DNA of 64,000 nucleotides from Vitellaria paradoxa (Eukaryota > Streptophyta > Magnoliopsida > Ericales > Sapotaceae): positions 51,825,947-51,889,946 of the forward strand of contig CM034233.1 of NCBI GenBank assembly GCA_019916065.1. Direction: 5' to 3'. The position numbers and the translations under genes are program-made. Shown piece by piece: positions 12,052 to 24,335 of this stretch. The notes under the pieces were generated by a model that was not told the origin of the DNA, ran no database searches, and saw only the letters and a program-made list of their open reading frames with translations. Each line of letters begins with the position of its first letter. The first letter of the stretch is position 1.

Positions 12052-12420
12052 TCATCTAAAAATTACTGGTGTCTGATTAGGTGCAGATAAACTGGTAAGT
12101 GGTTGAGAATCTAGAATTGTAAAGTCCAGTGGAAAATAAAAGTTTTCCACTTGTACCAGTACATCTTCAACTATACCATGTGGGACTTTAATTGATTGAT
12201 CTGCAAGTTGCAAAGTCACACGGATAGGTTTTATTTCTCCTAAGCCCAATTGTTCATACACTGAGTAAGAAAGCAAATTCACACTTGCTCCTAAATTAAG
12301 CAATTCTTGACTAATATAGTACTTTCCTATATAGCAAAATATAATAGCACAACCAAGGTCTTTATATTGCGAGGGAGTACAACATTGTGTAATGACACTT
12401 GCTTGCCTAGTCAGGAATGC
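12052..12420 (-). pseudogene. Athila-1 aspartic protease region
   Basis: The protease part of the polyprotein is recognisable on the minus strand by LLNLGASVNLLSYSVYEQLG, then RVTLQLADQSIKVPHG and VENFYFPLDFTILD. The active-site triad is normally Asp-(S/T)-Gly/Ala. Here the word reads NLGAS, so the catalytic Asp codon appears mutated. It lies in one open frame with the C-terminal part of gag (12052-12549). Confidence 0.7.
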
Positions 12421-14352
12421 TTTCACCTTTACATTCGGTCCCCTTTTTACAGTGCATAATTCCTTAAGGAATTTAGCACATGAAGGGATTTGCTTAATTG
12501 CATCAAGAAAAGGTATATTGATTTTCATTTGTTTAAATACCTCTAGCAATTCAGTTGTTGGGCTTCTTTCCTAGCTTTTAGAAATCTTTTGGGGAAAGGG
12601 TGCTTTGGGAACATATTCCCTAGGCACTATCATTGGTTCTTCATCTTTTTCTTTCTCCTTTCCCTCTTCTTCTTCCTTCTTATCCTCTTTTATAGACTCA
12701 ATAATAATTGATTGTTTTCCTGACTTCTTACTATCATCCTACTTATACTTAGGTTTCAACTCTTCTCTAGTGTCATCCTCCTTAGGATGGATGGTTTTAT
12801 CTACAATATTACCACTCCTAAGCATTATGATGTTTTATACCTATTCCACATTCCCAGGTACATTAGAAGATCCTTCAACTTGTTTAGCTTGGGCCACTGG
12901 GTTTGGACAAGGTTGAGCAGGAAATTGACCCTTTGGTTGTGCAGTTAATGTTTTGGTTAATAGGGTCAACTGACTCTTATTATCATCTAAATTTCCATTA
13001 TTTAAGGCCTAAAGTGAAGACTGAGTATGCATAAACTGTTGAAGTGTTTCTTTTGTGGACCTCTTATTTGGGGGAATGCACGGAGCATGTGATGGACCCA
13101 CATTCTGAGACAATCCTGGATTAGGGATTAGAACTTGAGGAACTGGAGAATGAAAAGCATGACAAGGTTATGGTATTTGGGCTCCCCTATTTCGTCAACT
13201 GAAATGTGGATGATTCTTCATTGCTAGATTATATGTCTCAGGATAAGGAATTCCTCCTAAGGTTTGTCCTCGATATGATTGGCGGTATTGGTTTATAGCA
13301 TGGATTGGGAGTTCCTGAGATGGCTAGCCTTGCACAACCTCTCTACAAATAGGGATACTAGGGCAATCATATGTTCTATGGGTTTGGCTATCACACACTA
13401 TGAAATAGACATTTTCCACTGGTTCTTTAATGGCCTGTGCATCCCTTTGATTTTTAGGGCCTCAATTTCTCTGGTGAGTGTTGCTAGCTTTGTTTTAAGG
13501 TCATCAATTTTGCTCAAATGATGCATATCTCTAGTTGGGGTAACATTAGTAGGTTGGGTGTTTTGAGATCTTGTGATATCCTAGGTTTGTGCATTCTCAG
13601 CTAAGAACTTAAAATATTCATAAGCTTCCTCAGGCGTTTTTATCACAAAACTGCCCATTGCACATTGTTACCACAAATTGTTTTAGTTGTGGCATCAATG
13701 AACCATAAAAGATACTAGCAAGATGCCAAACTTCAAATCTATAGTGTAGACAAGAATATAGGAGAGTTTTAAATCTCTCCCAGCTTTGATAAAAGGTCTC
13801 ACCATGTTATGGAGCAAAATTTGGAATTTGATGTTGTATAGCATTAGCTTTGTTGGGAGGAAAGAATTTCTTTAGGAATTTGGCTTGCTTTTCATCCCAA
13901 GTGCGAATGGAATTACATGGTAGGAATTCAAACCATCTAGTAGCCTTATCTTTCAAAGAGAATGGGAAAAGCTTAAGGAATACTAAGTCTGCTAGACATC
14001 CCTAATCCTTAATAGTGACACAAATGTTCCTAAACCGAGTTAAGTTATCATATGGATTTTCAGAATCCATACCATGAAAAATAGGTAACAATTGTATCAT
14101 GCTAGGTTTGAAATTAAAGGCTCTTTGATTTTCTGGCCAAACTATACAAGACTCGGGGGTATGTCTATCTTACTACAAGTTATCCCTCATGGAACATCTA
14201 GCAGCAACAGCTTGATCTTCAGCCATCTCTAAAGGTAGAATAGGAAGTCTAGGATTTTGAATTTCCTCTAAAGGGTTTTCAGATTCTAAAAAAGAAGCTA
14301 TGGGTTTAGGACGCCCTAATCTACTATCTTCCCCATGAATCTAACTACTCAT
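12421..14352 (-). pseudogene. Athila-1 gag, broken
   Basis: Gag forms the virus-like particle. By comparison with the intact copy at 49500-50666, the minus strand starts at ATG 14352, but the fourth codon is a stop (TAG where the intact copy has TGG). The downstream sequence keeps the gag order: the central homology region near 13800-14050, zinc-knuckle region near 13350-13420, Pro-rich stretch near 13050-13200, and the conserved end KQIPSCAKFLKELCTVKRGP at about 12430-12500. Several stops and indels intervene. Confidence 0.7.
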
Positions 14353-14546
14353 AAGTTAGGAGAACTATCTCTGTAAAAGCTATTGTGGTTCAGACCAAAA
14401 GCCTAGTGTCCGGACCACAGAGTGTTACTATGGGACTTAGAGAAGGATTTTGATGGAAAACATTTTTATTTTTTCTAACTTAAATTTTTTTTATAAAATA
14501 ACAAATTAACTTAAAGAGGAAAATAACCTAAAAACTAAACTTTGGA

Positions 14547-14564
14547 TCCTTGGCAACAATGCCA
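14547..14564 (-). other. Athila-1 primer binding site, decayed
   Basis: The minus strand reads TGGCATTGTTGCCAAGGA. The intact site in the young copy is TGGCGCCGTTGCCGGGGA, complementary to the 3' end of plant tRNA-Asp. The differences are all C/T or G/A changes, as expected for deaminated methylcytosine. Confidence 0.8.
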
Positions 14565-14570
14565 AAAACT

Positions 14571-16107
14571 TAACCGTGTCTAAATAGTGCGTTTAAACTA
14601 ACTCTCAAGTGTAAGGGTGTGTGGGTGTAGTTTTAACTCTGTGAGTCCGAAGTCGAATCCACAGGGAACCTAAGTTTTTAGTTTCAAGGTTGCAACAGAA
14701 ATTTTAAATTTAAATTCAAGAAATTTTAAGGTTTGATGAATACTAAGTTCTAGGGTTTTATGAATGCTAAATTTCTAAGGTTTTCAGAAAATTGAAATAA
14801 AATTAAGCAACACACTAACAACTACTTAATGAAATTCAAGGAATGAAATTTTCTTTTGTTTTTTCAGCAAAAATAAAATTTCCACTAAGAAAATTCAACT
14901 AGAGCATAAGTTGCATGAAACAAATAAATCAAAATTTCAAACTAAACAATTAACTAGCTCAAGAACTAGTTCAACTAACAATCACAATATCAAAATGATT
15001 CTTGATCTAACTTTCAATTCTGGGTGGATTATTACTTCACAAAGGGAGGTGTTCAACACTGCAATCTAAAGTTCACGTAAAAGGAACTAGTAGATTGGAA
15101 AGATATTTTGTTTAGGGTTCTTAAATTCCCAATACATAGTTTTATATTCTCGTTTAGGATTATAAAATTGGAAAAATATTCTGTGAAAATATTTGGGTTC
15201 AAATCTAAATTTATTTTGTTCAAAGATATTAAACAAATTTTAATTAAAAACCTTTACCAGTGATTACAAAGAATATATAGTCAAAGATTTCATTTTTGAA
15301 AGTTTTTGAAACAAACGAAAGTAGATTTGAATGTTATAGATCCCTACGCATGAGTTTTCGTAAACCATGCGAAGGGTCTACACACATCCCATTGTTCGTA
15401 ATAACCCACCCTTCCTGGATTCATTGAATCAAGAAACTAGGGTTTATGCTAGCATGCTCTTAAAGTCAACAAAAATAGACAGATTGCACATACATCACTA
15501 AACTAAAGAATGAAATGAAAAGATAATATTATTAAATTGAAAATCAAAATAGAACGTTCTTTGAAATTCAATCTGAAACGTAACGATGAATGACAAAAGC
15601 TGTAATGACTTGTACAAAAACTCGGCAAAACTTTAAAACATTCTTCAACCATTGAAAAACTCTCTAAAAGCTCTCTAACACTCTCAAAAAGTATGAAAAC
15701 TAAAGTAGGGTAGAAGTATATATCGACCATACATCAATGATATATATAGTCTAACATAAACCCTAAAAGAGCTGAAAAAACTTTGCGTGGTAGCACATTG
15801 TGGTCTGGACCACCCGATGGGGTGTCTGGACCACAAAACCTATTCTTCTTAAGTTCTGCTTCCTCTTCCAGCTTAGCCTTTGACCTGGTCTGGACCACCC
15901 GAGGGGGTGTCCAAACCACAGTGTTCTTTCATCTTCTAGGCCCCTTTCGTCGTTGCTAATTTCGATTATTTCACCATTTTTTCCTGTAATTAAGAAAATA
16001 AATATCATAAGTGATAAAATAATAACAAAACTCTAAAATTAATTACTTAAATGCATGAATAAATGTCAAAATATGGAGTTTGTAATTACACTTTTCAAGT
16101 GTAATCA
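14571..16107 (-). repeat. Athila-1 5' LTR
   Basis: About 1.54 kb. On the minus strand it begins TGATTACACTTGAAAAGTG and ends ...ACACGGTTA just before the PBS. It aligns with the other Athila LTRs in the terminal hairpin, two GGTC..GACC palindrome pairs (15798-15836, 15884-15921), the '(C)TTCGCATGG..' hairpin region near 15350-15375, and the GTAATCACTGG(T) word near 15255. The right edge has CATAC as a possible target-site copy, but its partner is missing. Confidence 0.8.
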
Positions 16108-16112
16108 CATAC

Positions 16113-17688
16113 AGCATTACCCGTCGAATAAGCAGTTATTCCTGCTTAGCACTTACAATAGAAGAAGCAATAGTTAGTCACAAATGCATATTAGTACATC
16201 ACATTTATGCAAGGTGCTACATGTGAGCTACGATGACATGATCCCTAGCAGGGTACATAAGTAGCTTTAGCAGATAACTTAAGTATGATCCCCACGATCT
16301 TTATAGACCATTTGTGTAAAGCACTAACCTACACTTGGAGTGAGGCTCTCACATACATCTATCATCACATAAATATATAGTTTTGCCCATAGGTTTAGAG
16401 CTATGTTGACTTGATTCCTTTATAGAGTACATAGGTAGCTCAAGCATATAGCTTGTGTTTGGTTACATTGGTCTCCATAGACCATGTGTACGAGGTGCAA
16501 CTCACACTTGAAGCAGGTTCAAACACACATCTAGCATAGGTTGGACCACTTTAGGTCTAAATTACATTAATTTGATCCCTTTAGAGGGTATGTAAGTAGC
16601 TCAAGCAAATAGCTTGAGTATGATCCCCATAGTCTTTAAAGACCATTAGTGTTAGATGCTAACTTAGAGTTAAAGCAAGGCTCTTACATCTATATACCAG
16701 TTCAAATTTCATGATCATATAGTTCAAGCCATAGGTTTGAACTACGTTGACCTGATCCCTTCACAAGATACATAGGCAGCTCGAGCAGATAGCTTGGGTC
16801 TGGTCACTTCAATCTTCACAGACCATCTTTCAATTCACATTTCATTCTTAGCCACATACACTCATATAAGGACTACATAAGTTCATTTCCATGTCAAACA
16901 TAGTTATCCATTACAAATATCCACGTTCATAGAATTAGTCTTTAACTTGCATTTAGAGTTAAACTAGCATATAGAATCCCCTGAGGCGCATCACTACCTC
17001 ATAGGCAGACATTACATTTTGCTCATACGCATAAGCTAGGCTTGACCATCTCGTATTTCATGCATGATTTGCATTTGGGGTTGTATCTAACAATCATTAT
17101 AAATTGAAGCATTATATTGGGAGATGGAAAAGGACCGGATATCCCTAGGAATATAGGCATAACAATTTTCGTACATAGCTGAACACCTAAACCCATTATC
17201 TTTGACTGCACAAACTAGTCGAGAGTCACTAAAAGGGTTATTTACCTCATCTTTCAAAAACATAAGTAATACATTTTAAATCATAATCAAAACTTGTGTT
17301 TCTCAACGCACCCATTTTGAAAGTGCTAAGTAGTGACTCTTAGTCTCTGTAATCAATGCCCTATTTTAAAACAAAAATATAATTTTTCACATTTGGTGAG
17401 CTCAGATGCACCATGTTATAATAAAGACTCATGACACATGCTCGTAGACTTGGCACAGGGATCTAGTGACGACAATTCCCATAATCCAAATTTAATTCAG
17501 ATAAAATTAAGTTCATCTACTAATTTAAGAGAACAAGTCTAGTATTTTTAACATAGCCCTTCCACATGCACTTACAGATCAAGGTCACCGTGCTTACTTG
17601 AAATTCTCATATTAGTTTCCCTTTCTTTTTCTTTTAGCTCTTTCCTACTTTTTTCTCCCTCTTTCGCTTGCCTATCATTCTCTTGCCT
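16113..17688 (+). repeat. Unclassified repeat, partial copy C
   Basis: Bases about 16200-17475 align with copy B 5180-6270. Shared words include ATTTAGAGT.AAACTAGCATATA, GCATTT.GGGTTGTAT and ACTAGTCG.GAGTCACTA. After 17475 it departs from B and instead resembles 545-720. It lies between Athila-1 and Athila-3. No gene is visible. The frame at 17023-17211 is a shadow without features. Bases 17620-17688 are simple pyrimidine-rich sequence. Confidence 0.6.
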
Positions 17689-18537
17689 TAATTACACTTG
17701 AAAAATGTAATTACAAACTCTATAATTTGACCTTAATTCATGCATTAAGTTAATAAATTTAAGAGTTTTTTTTATCACTTATTGAGTTTATTTTATAAAT
17801 TGCAGAAAAAATGATGAAATAATCGAAATTAGCAGTGACAAAAGTGACTCGGATGATGAAAAAGACACTATGGTTCGGACACCCCACTAGATCAAGAGCC
17901 AAGCTGGAGAATCAAAGCGGAAAGTAAAAAGGAGGACATTGTGGTCCGAGCAACCCAAGACACCCCCCACAGGTAGTTCGGACCACTATGGGTTAATTGC
18001 CACAACTTCATCAGTTTTTAGGGATTTTTGCATACCATTATATATGAACATTGTAAAACCATATTGGCACTTTTACACTACATTCTTTTCAGACTTTTTA
18101 AAGAGAATTTTAAGTGCTTTTACGTTGGAGAATGCTTTAACGATTTGTCAGATTATTCGTAGGAGTTCTATCAATTTTCGTTGTTCATCATTTTACGTCA
18201 GATTTGGTTTTGAAGTACCATACTTTTATTTACAGATTTAATAATATTGTCTTTTAGATTCATTGGCCTGTTTATTCATTAATTGTTATGGATCTTGAAA
18301 TTATGCTAGCTTAAACCTAATCTTCTTGATTCGATGAATTAAGGAAGGGTGGGTTATTGCAAACAATATGATGTGGGTAGACCTTGTGCATGTTTTGTGA
18401 AAATATAATATAGAGATCTACAATCTTCAGATATAATTTTATTTGTTTCAAAGGCGTTCAAAAACGTGAATCCTTGACTATATTCTCTGTAATCATTGGT
18501 AAGGGTTTTCGATTAATAAATTTTGCACTAATACTTT
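17689..18537 (+). repeat. Athila-3 5' LTR, left part
   Basis: It starts (T)AATTACACTTGAAAAATG, a decayed form of the Athila terminal hairpin, and follows the LTR of the young copy at 47520-49297 through the palindrome block (17869-17984). It runs on to TGACTATATTCTCTGTAATC, where the Sirevirus-like element interrupts it. The last five bases, ACTTT (18533-18537), are the target-site copy. Confidence 0.85.
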
Positions 18538-20112
18538 TGTTGGCCCAAGGTTTATAAAGTTAGTTTTATAATTGATTTTGATGATAACAAACATTGAATT
18601 AAATTTTCACAATAAATTTTCAAATAGACATTGTAAGAAATGTTACAATTCATTTGATAGATTCAAGATATTAGAGTTGGAAGAGATTGATATTATTTTT
18701 TAGATATTTTCACATAATTTGTATGAAGGAATAAAGGAATTTCAAAGTTTGGAGTAATAGAAATCAAAGTAAGATGAATATTTGAACTAGAGGTTAACTC
18801 GGATAAACAGAGAAATCAGACACGTGTTAGTATATAGATAATATCTTAAGATCCAACGGTTCAATTTTCATGAAATTTAATATAGTAAACTAGACTTCCA
18901 TATCTACAACTTTACCGAAGAGAGATTTTTGTGAATCGACGTTAAGGTATCAAAACATGAGTTGGAACATTAGGCATTACAGAAAAGTTTTTAATTCTGG
19001 ATTCTGGAGCTAGTCTTAGTTTTTGAGACATAACTCATACTCTACAGCTTTAAAATTCTGATTTTTGGTGTGTGAAAATAAGACTCAAAAAGCTACAACG
19101 TTTGTAGTTTAAGTTTCTTCTAATTCTAAAAGTATCCTAGTGAAACGGAAGCTTAAACGGGAAACACAGATTCAGAATGTCAGAAAAAGCTATCAGAAGC
19201 TGGTCTCGGTTCAGAAGCCATATCTGACTATCTAACCGTTGGATGAAGCTCAAATTTGACATGTGATAGCTGACTTATATCTACAAATCTTTACTCTGAG
19301 GAAATGTCAGATTTGAACGTTCTGAGGGTGAAAAATGGTCACAAATATATCTCAGAAAATCTGAATCTGAAAGACAGCATTGGAAGCAAGGAAATTCAAT
19401 TTCTTTCAAGGGCAAAAGTGTCTTTTCACTTAGTAACGGCCATTTGCAGATTTTCATCTATAAATAGAGCCTCAAACTCAGATTCAAGAAGAGGAACAAG
19501 GCAAGAAAGAAGTGCTTACAAAGAGATACAAGAAATTCTATAACTTTGCAAACATAGAGTGATTTCTTCTCACATTTGTGCTTCATCTTTCATATTCAAC
19601 TTGTGAGAGTTTCTTTTTGATTTGATTGAGTTTTAAACTCATCATTGTTGTAAGAAAGGGAAATTTAAAGCCCTTTTAATTTGTGAGAGTTGGGTGAGCT
19701 CTTGTTGGTTTTGGTTCAAGTGTTAGGACCAAAACAAGAGACTTTCTTTGAGAGAGACTTGTGTGAGTGATTTGGGGATAAAATCACTTGGAAAAGGTTT
19801 CTAGCACCTTGGGAAGCTAGTGTGTAATAAGCTCTTCAAAGAATGTGGAGAAATCTCAAGGAAGGCCTTGGGGGAGTGGACGTAGGCAACATTGAAGCCG
19901 AACCACTATAAATCGATTGTGTTTGCTTCTCTTCCCTTCTCTTTATATTTATTGCAAATACTAGCACTCACTCTTCATTACAAATATTGAATAATTTTTT
20001 TTTGGTGCATTTCATATTCATCTTGACATATTTGTTTTAGGGTTGAAATTTTTATTTGTAAAATTTTTAAGCAACCCTATTCCCCCCTCTAGTGTTGCTA
20101 TTTGGGACAACA
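18538..20112 (+). repeat. Copia 5' LTR
   Basis: 1575 bp. Compared by eye with the 3' LTR there are only about ten substitutions but at least as many 1-3 bp indels. A TATA box lies near 19459. The open frame at 19304-19543 also exists in the 3' LTR but spans the promoter, so I do not call it a gene. Confidence 0.93.
19459..19467 (+). promoter_or_regulatory. TATA box of copia 5' LTR
   Basis: CTATAAATAGAGCC; the same site lies near 25561-25570 in the 3' LTR. It marks the likely U3/R boundary, with transcription about 30 bp downstream. Confidence 0.65.
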
Positions 20113-20114
20113 AT

Positions 20115-20126
20115 TGGTATCAGAGC
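20115..20126 (+). other. Copia primer binding site (initiator tRNA-Met)
   Basis: TGGTATCAGAGC lies two bases after the 5' LTR and is complementary to the 3' end of plant initiator tRNA-Met. The gag ATG follows 40 bases later. Confidence 0.93.
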
Positions 20127-20166
20127 AAGGGCTCTATTTTGACTTAACCGTCAAAGAGTTAAGATC

Positions 20167-20902
20167 ATGGCAACATCTTTTGGTGCCTCCACTTTTGAAG
20201 GCCAATCAACCCACCGACCTCCTTTGTTCAATGGAACAAACTATAATTATTGGAAGGCTAGAATGAGAATCTATGTTCAAGCCATTGATTATGGGTCATG
20301 GAAAGTCATATCTAATGGACCTTATGTTCCTTCTAAAACCGTAGATAATAGGATTGTTCCCAAGGATGAAAGTGAATGGACCGAAGCCGATGAAGCTAAA
20401 GTCCAATTAAATGCCAAAGCTATGATATGTTATATTGTGCACTTGACCATAATGAGTTTAATAGAATTTCTACATGTGAAACCGCTAAAGAAATTTGGAT
20501 AAATTAGAAGTCACTCATGAAGGTACTAATCAAGTTAAAGAGTCTAAAATTAGTATGCTTGTTCATCATTATGAATTGTTTAAAATGAAACCGGATGAGT
20601 CTATTTCGGAAATGTTTACTAGATTTACCGATATTATAAATAGTTTGAAATCTCTTGGTAAAATCTATACTAATGTTGAAATGGTGAGAAAAATTCTTAG
20701 GTCTTTGCCAAAGGGATGGGAACCAAAGGTGACGGCCATCCAAGAAGCAAAAGATCTCACGAGATTGAGTTTAGATGAACTCTTGGGTTCTCTTATGACC
20801 CATGAGATTACTTTAAAAGCTAATGAGGAAGAAGACTCCAAAAAAAGAAAGGAATTGCCTTCAAGTCCACATTTAATGATAAAAATGTGGATGAATAAGT
20901 GA
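20167..20902 (+). pseudogene. Copia gag, frameshifted
   Basis: Capsid-forming gag. The ATG at 20167 is the first after the PBS and opens with the usual copia start (RPPLFNGTNYNYWKARMRIY). The frame breaks at about 20495-20502 and continues at 20495-20902 with the UBN2-type gag core (MLVHHYELFKMKPDESISEM, then LRSLPKGWEPKVTAIQEAKD, then LSLDELLGSLMTHEI). A second break near 20890 precedes the zinc-knuckle part. Both breaks look like small indels, since the protein is otherwise well kept. Confidence 0.88.
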
Positions 20903-20924
20903 TGAAGATGATGAAGACATTGCT

Positions 20925-22723
20925 ATGATCACTAGAAAATTCAAGAAATACATTAACAAAAAGAAGCAAGGTGGAAGAAAATTCCACAAGAAGGAGACAA
21001 TCAAAGGAGACTCAAGTAAGAAAGATATTATCATTTGCTATGAATGCAAAAAGCCCGGCCATATCAAGCCCGAATGTCCTCAACTCAAAAAGAGTTATAA
21101 AAAGGGCAAAAAGAATGCAATGGTGGCAACATGGGGAGATAGCGATGATAGTTCCTCCGATAATGAGTCACATGGAGAAGAAATTGCAAACATTTGTTTT
21201 ATGGCTCAAGAAGAAGAGAATGAGGTTTGCTTGAAATCTAAATCAAAGAGTGAAAGGTGGTTCCTTGATAGTGCTTGCTCAAGGCATATGACGGGTGATG
21301 CAACCATGTTCACTTTTTTATCTTCTAAAAATGGAGGATTTGTCACTTTTGGAGACAATAGCAAAGGAAGAATTATTGGTATAGGTAACATTGGTAAACC
21401 TCCATTCCCTACTATTGAAAATGTATTATTAGTTGAAGGTTTAAAACATAATTTGCTTAGTATTAGTCAATTATATGATAAAGATAATCGTGTTATATTT
21501 GATCATTCCCATTGCATCATAGAGAACATTAATGACCATAAGACATTATTTGTAGGGCATAGACATGAAAATGTTTATGTTGTTCATCTAAATGATTTAT
21601 CCTTAAATGATGTCAAATGTTTTTCGGTAATGAGTGATAATAGTTGGTTATGGCATAGAAGACTTGGACATGCTAGCATGGATTTAATTTCAAAACTTTC
21701 CAAAAATGACTTAGTTGTTGGTTTACCTAATATTAAATTTGAAAAAGACAAATTATGTGATGCATGTCAATTTGGAAAACAAGTTAAAACATCTTTCAAA
21801 TCTAAAAATATAGTTTCAACTTCTAGGCCATTACAACTACTACACATGGATCTATTTGGCCCTACTAGGACTTTAAGTCTTGGTGGAAAATCATATGCAC
21901 TTGTGGTTGTTGATGATTACTCTAGATTTACATGGGCGGCATTCTTAGCTCATAAGGATGAAGCTTTCTATGCTTTTACAAAACTTTGTCGAAACTTCAA
22001 AATGAAAAGGGATTTCTTATTTCTTCAATTAGAAGTGACCATGGTAGAGAACTTGAAAATTCTTCTTTTGAAAAATATTGTGATGAACATGGAATAGATC
22101 ATAATTTCTCGGCTCCTAGAACTCCTCAACAAAATGGTGTAGTTGAGAGGAAGAATAGGACTCTTGTAGAAATAGCTAGAACTATGCTTTGTGAAAATAA
22201 TCTACCAAAGTACTTTTGGGCCGAGGCGGTTAACACCGCTTGCCATATTGTAAACCGAGTAATGATTAGACCCATTATAAAGAAAACTCCATATGAGCTA
22301 TGGAATGGAAGAAAGCCTAATATTAGCTATTTTCATGCATTTGGTTGTAAATGTTTTGTTTTAAATAATAATAAAGATAATTTAGGAAAATTTGATGCTA
22401 AATCGGATGAAGCAATATTTCTTGGATATTCTACTTCTAGTAAAGCTTATAGAGTATATAATAAAAGAACTTTAGTTGTAGAAGAATCTATTCATGTTGC
22501 ATTTGATGAATCTAACACATTTTCTTCCAAGAATATTGAAAATGATGATGACATAGGATTAGAACAAAGAATGAAAAGCATCACTATTCAAGAGGGAGAA
22601 GTAAAGTCAATGAATGAAGATAAAGATGAACCATTAGCCATTGAAAATACTCCAAAGCTTGATGAGTTCAAGAACAATAAAGAAGACTTACCAAAAGAAT
22701 GGAGATATTCACAATCACCCTAA
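20925..22723 (+). pseudogene. Copia gag knuckle, protease and integrase, frameshifted
   Basis: The first frame (20925-22097) begins with the zinc knuckle CYECKKPGHIKPEC (CX2CX4HX4C). It continues with the aspartic protease at [14 protein letters not shown] (catalytic Asp-Ser-Ala). Next come the pre-integrase zinc region with LWHRRLGHASM and CDACQFGKQ, and the start of the integrase core HMDLFGPTRT with the first catalytic Asp. After a break near 22000 the frame 21986-22723 carries SDHGRELENSSFEKYCDEHG (second Asp region) and PQQNGVVERKNRTL (catalytic Glu). It ends with the copia-type GKF..KSDEAIFLGYS tail. All motifs are present, so the loss is recent. Confidence 0.9.
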
Positions 22724-24335
22724 GGATTTAATCATTGGTGATCCATCCAAAGGTATAACCACTCGTTCATCTCTTAGAAATATTTGTAATAATCTAGCTT
22801 TTCTTTCTCAAATTGAGCCTAAATGTTTTCAAGAAGCCAAGAATGATGAAAGTTGGATTTTAGCTATGCAAGAAGAGCTTAATCAATTTGAAAGAAATCA
22901 AGTTTGGGATTTAGTCCCAAGACCTAATGATCATCCCGTGATTGGAACAAAATGGGTTTTTAGAAATAAAATGGATGAATCCGGGATAGTTATTAGAAAT
23001 AAAGCTCGATTGGTTGCCCAAGGTTTTAATCAAGAAGAAGGAATTGATTTTGATGAAACTTTTGCTCCGGTAGCTAGATTAGAAGCAATTAGAATGTTAC
23101 TTGCAATTGCATGTTTTAGAAATTTCAAACTTTATCAAATGGATGTTAAAAGTGCTTTTCTAAATGGATACATTTCGGAAGAAGTTTATGTTGAACAACC
23201 TCCCGGTTTTGAAAATTATGAATTCCCAAATCATGTTTATAAATTAAAAAAGGCTTTATATGGTTTAAAACAAGCTCCAAGATCTTGGTATGAAAGATTA
23301 AGTAAATTTTTGATTGAAAATGGTTTTACTAGAGGACAAATTGACACTACTCTTTTATTAAAACCAAAAATCATGATATGCTTATTATTCAAATATATGT
23401 GGATGATTATATTTGGTGCTACTAATGACTCTCTTTGTCAAGAATTTGCTAAGAGCATGCAAGGTGAATTTGAAATGAGTATGATGGGAGAGCTAAATTA
23501 TTTTCTTGGACTTCAAATTAAGCAAACTAAGGAAGGCATCTTCATAAACCAAGCCAAGTACACAAAAGATCTACTCAAGAGGTTTGGAATGGAAAATGCA
23601 AAGCCTATTGGGACTCCTATGAGTCCTTCAACCAAACTTGACAAGGATGAAAATGGTAAGAAAGTTGATGAAAAACTTTATAGAGGTATGATTGGCTCAC
23701 TCTTATACTTAACGGCAAGTAGACCCGATATTATGTTTAGTGTATGCATGTGCGCTAGATTTCAATCATGCCCTAAGGAATCTCATGTTATTGCCGTTAA
23801 ACGTATTCTTAGATATTTATTAGGAACACCTAATTTAGGATTATTTTATCCTAGGGATATTGCTTTTGACCTTATTGGTTACTCCGATGCGGACTTTGCG
23901 GGATGCAAGGTTGATAGAAAAAGTACTAGTGGAACTTGTCAATTTCTAGGTCATTCACTTATATCATGGTTTAGCAAGAAGCAAAATTCCGTAGCATTAT
24001 CTACTGGAAGCCGAGTATATCGCAGCTGGAAGTTGTTGTGCACAAATTTTATGGATGAAACAACAATTGGAAGATTTTGGACTCTACTTTGATCATATTC
24101 CAATTAATTGTGATAATACTAGTGCTATTAATTTATCAAAGAATCCCATTCAACATTCGAGACCAAACACATTGAAATTAGACACCACTTTCTTAGAGAT
24201 CATGTTCAAAAAGGTGATATTATTCTTGAATTTATTGGAACAGAAAATCAACTAGCCGATATTTTTACTAAGCCATTGAATGAGGATAGATTTTGTTATA
24301 TTCGTAGAGAACTTGGTATGTCTAATCCAATATGA
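22641..24335 (+). pseudogene. Copia reverse transcriptase and RNase H, frameshifted
   Basis: The RT begins in GTKWVFRNKMDESG and continues with ARLVAQGFNQEEGIDFDETF, then KLYQMDVKSAFLNG with a catalytic Asp, then EQPPGFE and YGLKQAPRSWYERL. The catalytic YVDD is present in the DNA at 23396-23407 but out of frame, because two compensating small indels (about 23350 and 23410) bracket it. The frame goes on through the thumb (GELNYFLGLQIKQTKEGIF) and connection to the RNase H Asp at YSDADFAGC. Further breaks at about 24005 and 24160 separate the last blocks, which read DNTSAINLSKNP and FIGTENQLADIFTKPL. The original stop would be TGA at 24333-24335. Confidence 0.9.

Larger units (their letters stand above)
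7991..16107 (-). mobile_element. Athila-1: old reverse-strand Athila retrotransposon
   Basis: Read on the minus strand the order is 5' LTR, tRNA-Asp-type PBS, gag, protease, RT, RNase H, integrase, as expected for the Athila lineage of Ty3/gypsy. The left part after the integrase (8000-8769) is non-coding and no 3' LTR can be found, so the element is truncated or its far end has been displaced by repeat copy B. Frameshifts and stops are scattered through all genes. It is clearly the most decayed of the Athila copies. The left edge is approximate. Confidence 0.8.

Noticed and set aside
12605..12916. Ser/Phe-rich 103-codon plus-strand frame
   Set aside because: It is the antisense shadow of the Lys/Glu-rich linker of Athila-1 gag on the minus strand.
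16108..16112. CATAC as target-site copy of Athila-1
   Set aside because: No matching copy or LTR end can be found on the left side, so it cannot be confirmed.
19304..19543. 79-codon frame repeated in both copia LTRs (also 25408-25644)
   Set aside because: It spans the TATA box and simply repeats because the LTRs are copies; frame-changing indels separate the two versions.
20115..20126. tRNA gene candidate from tRNA-like sequence
   Set aside because: Only the 12-base complement of a tRNA 3' end is present; it and the sites at 34800 and 49304 are primer binding sites, and no cloverleaf can be drawn.
20504..20743. Minus-strand 79-codon frame
   Set aside because: Antisense shadow of the copia gag.
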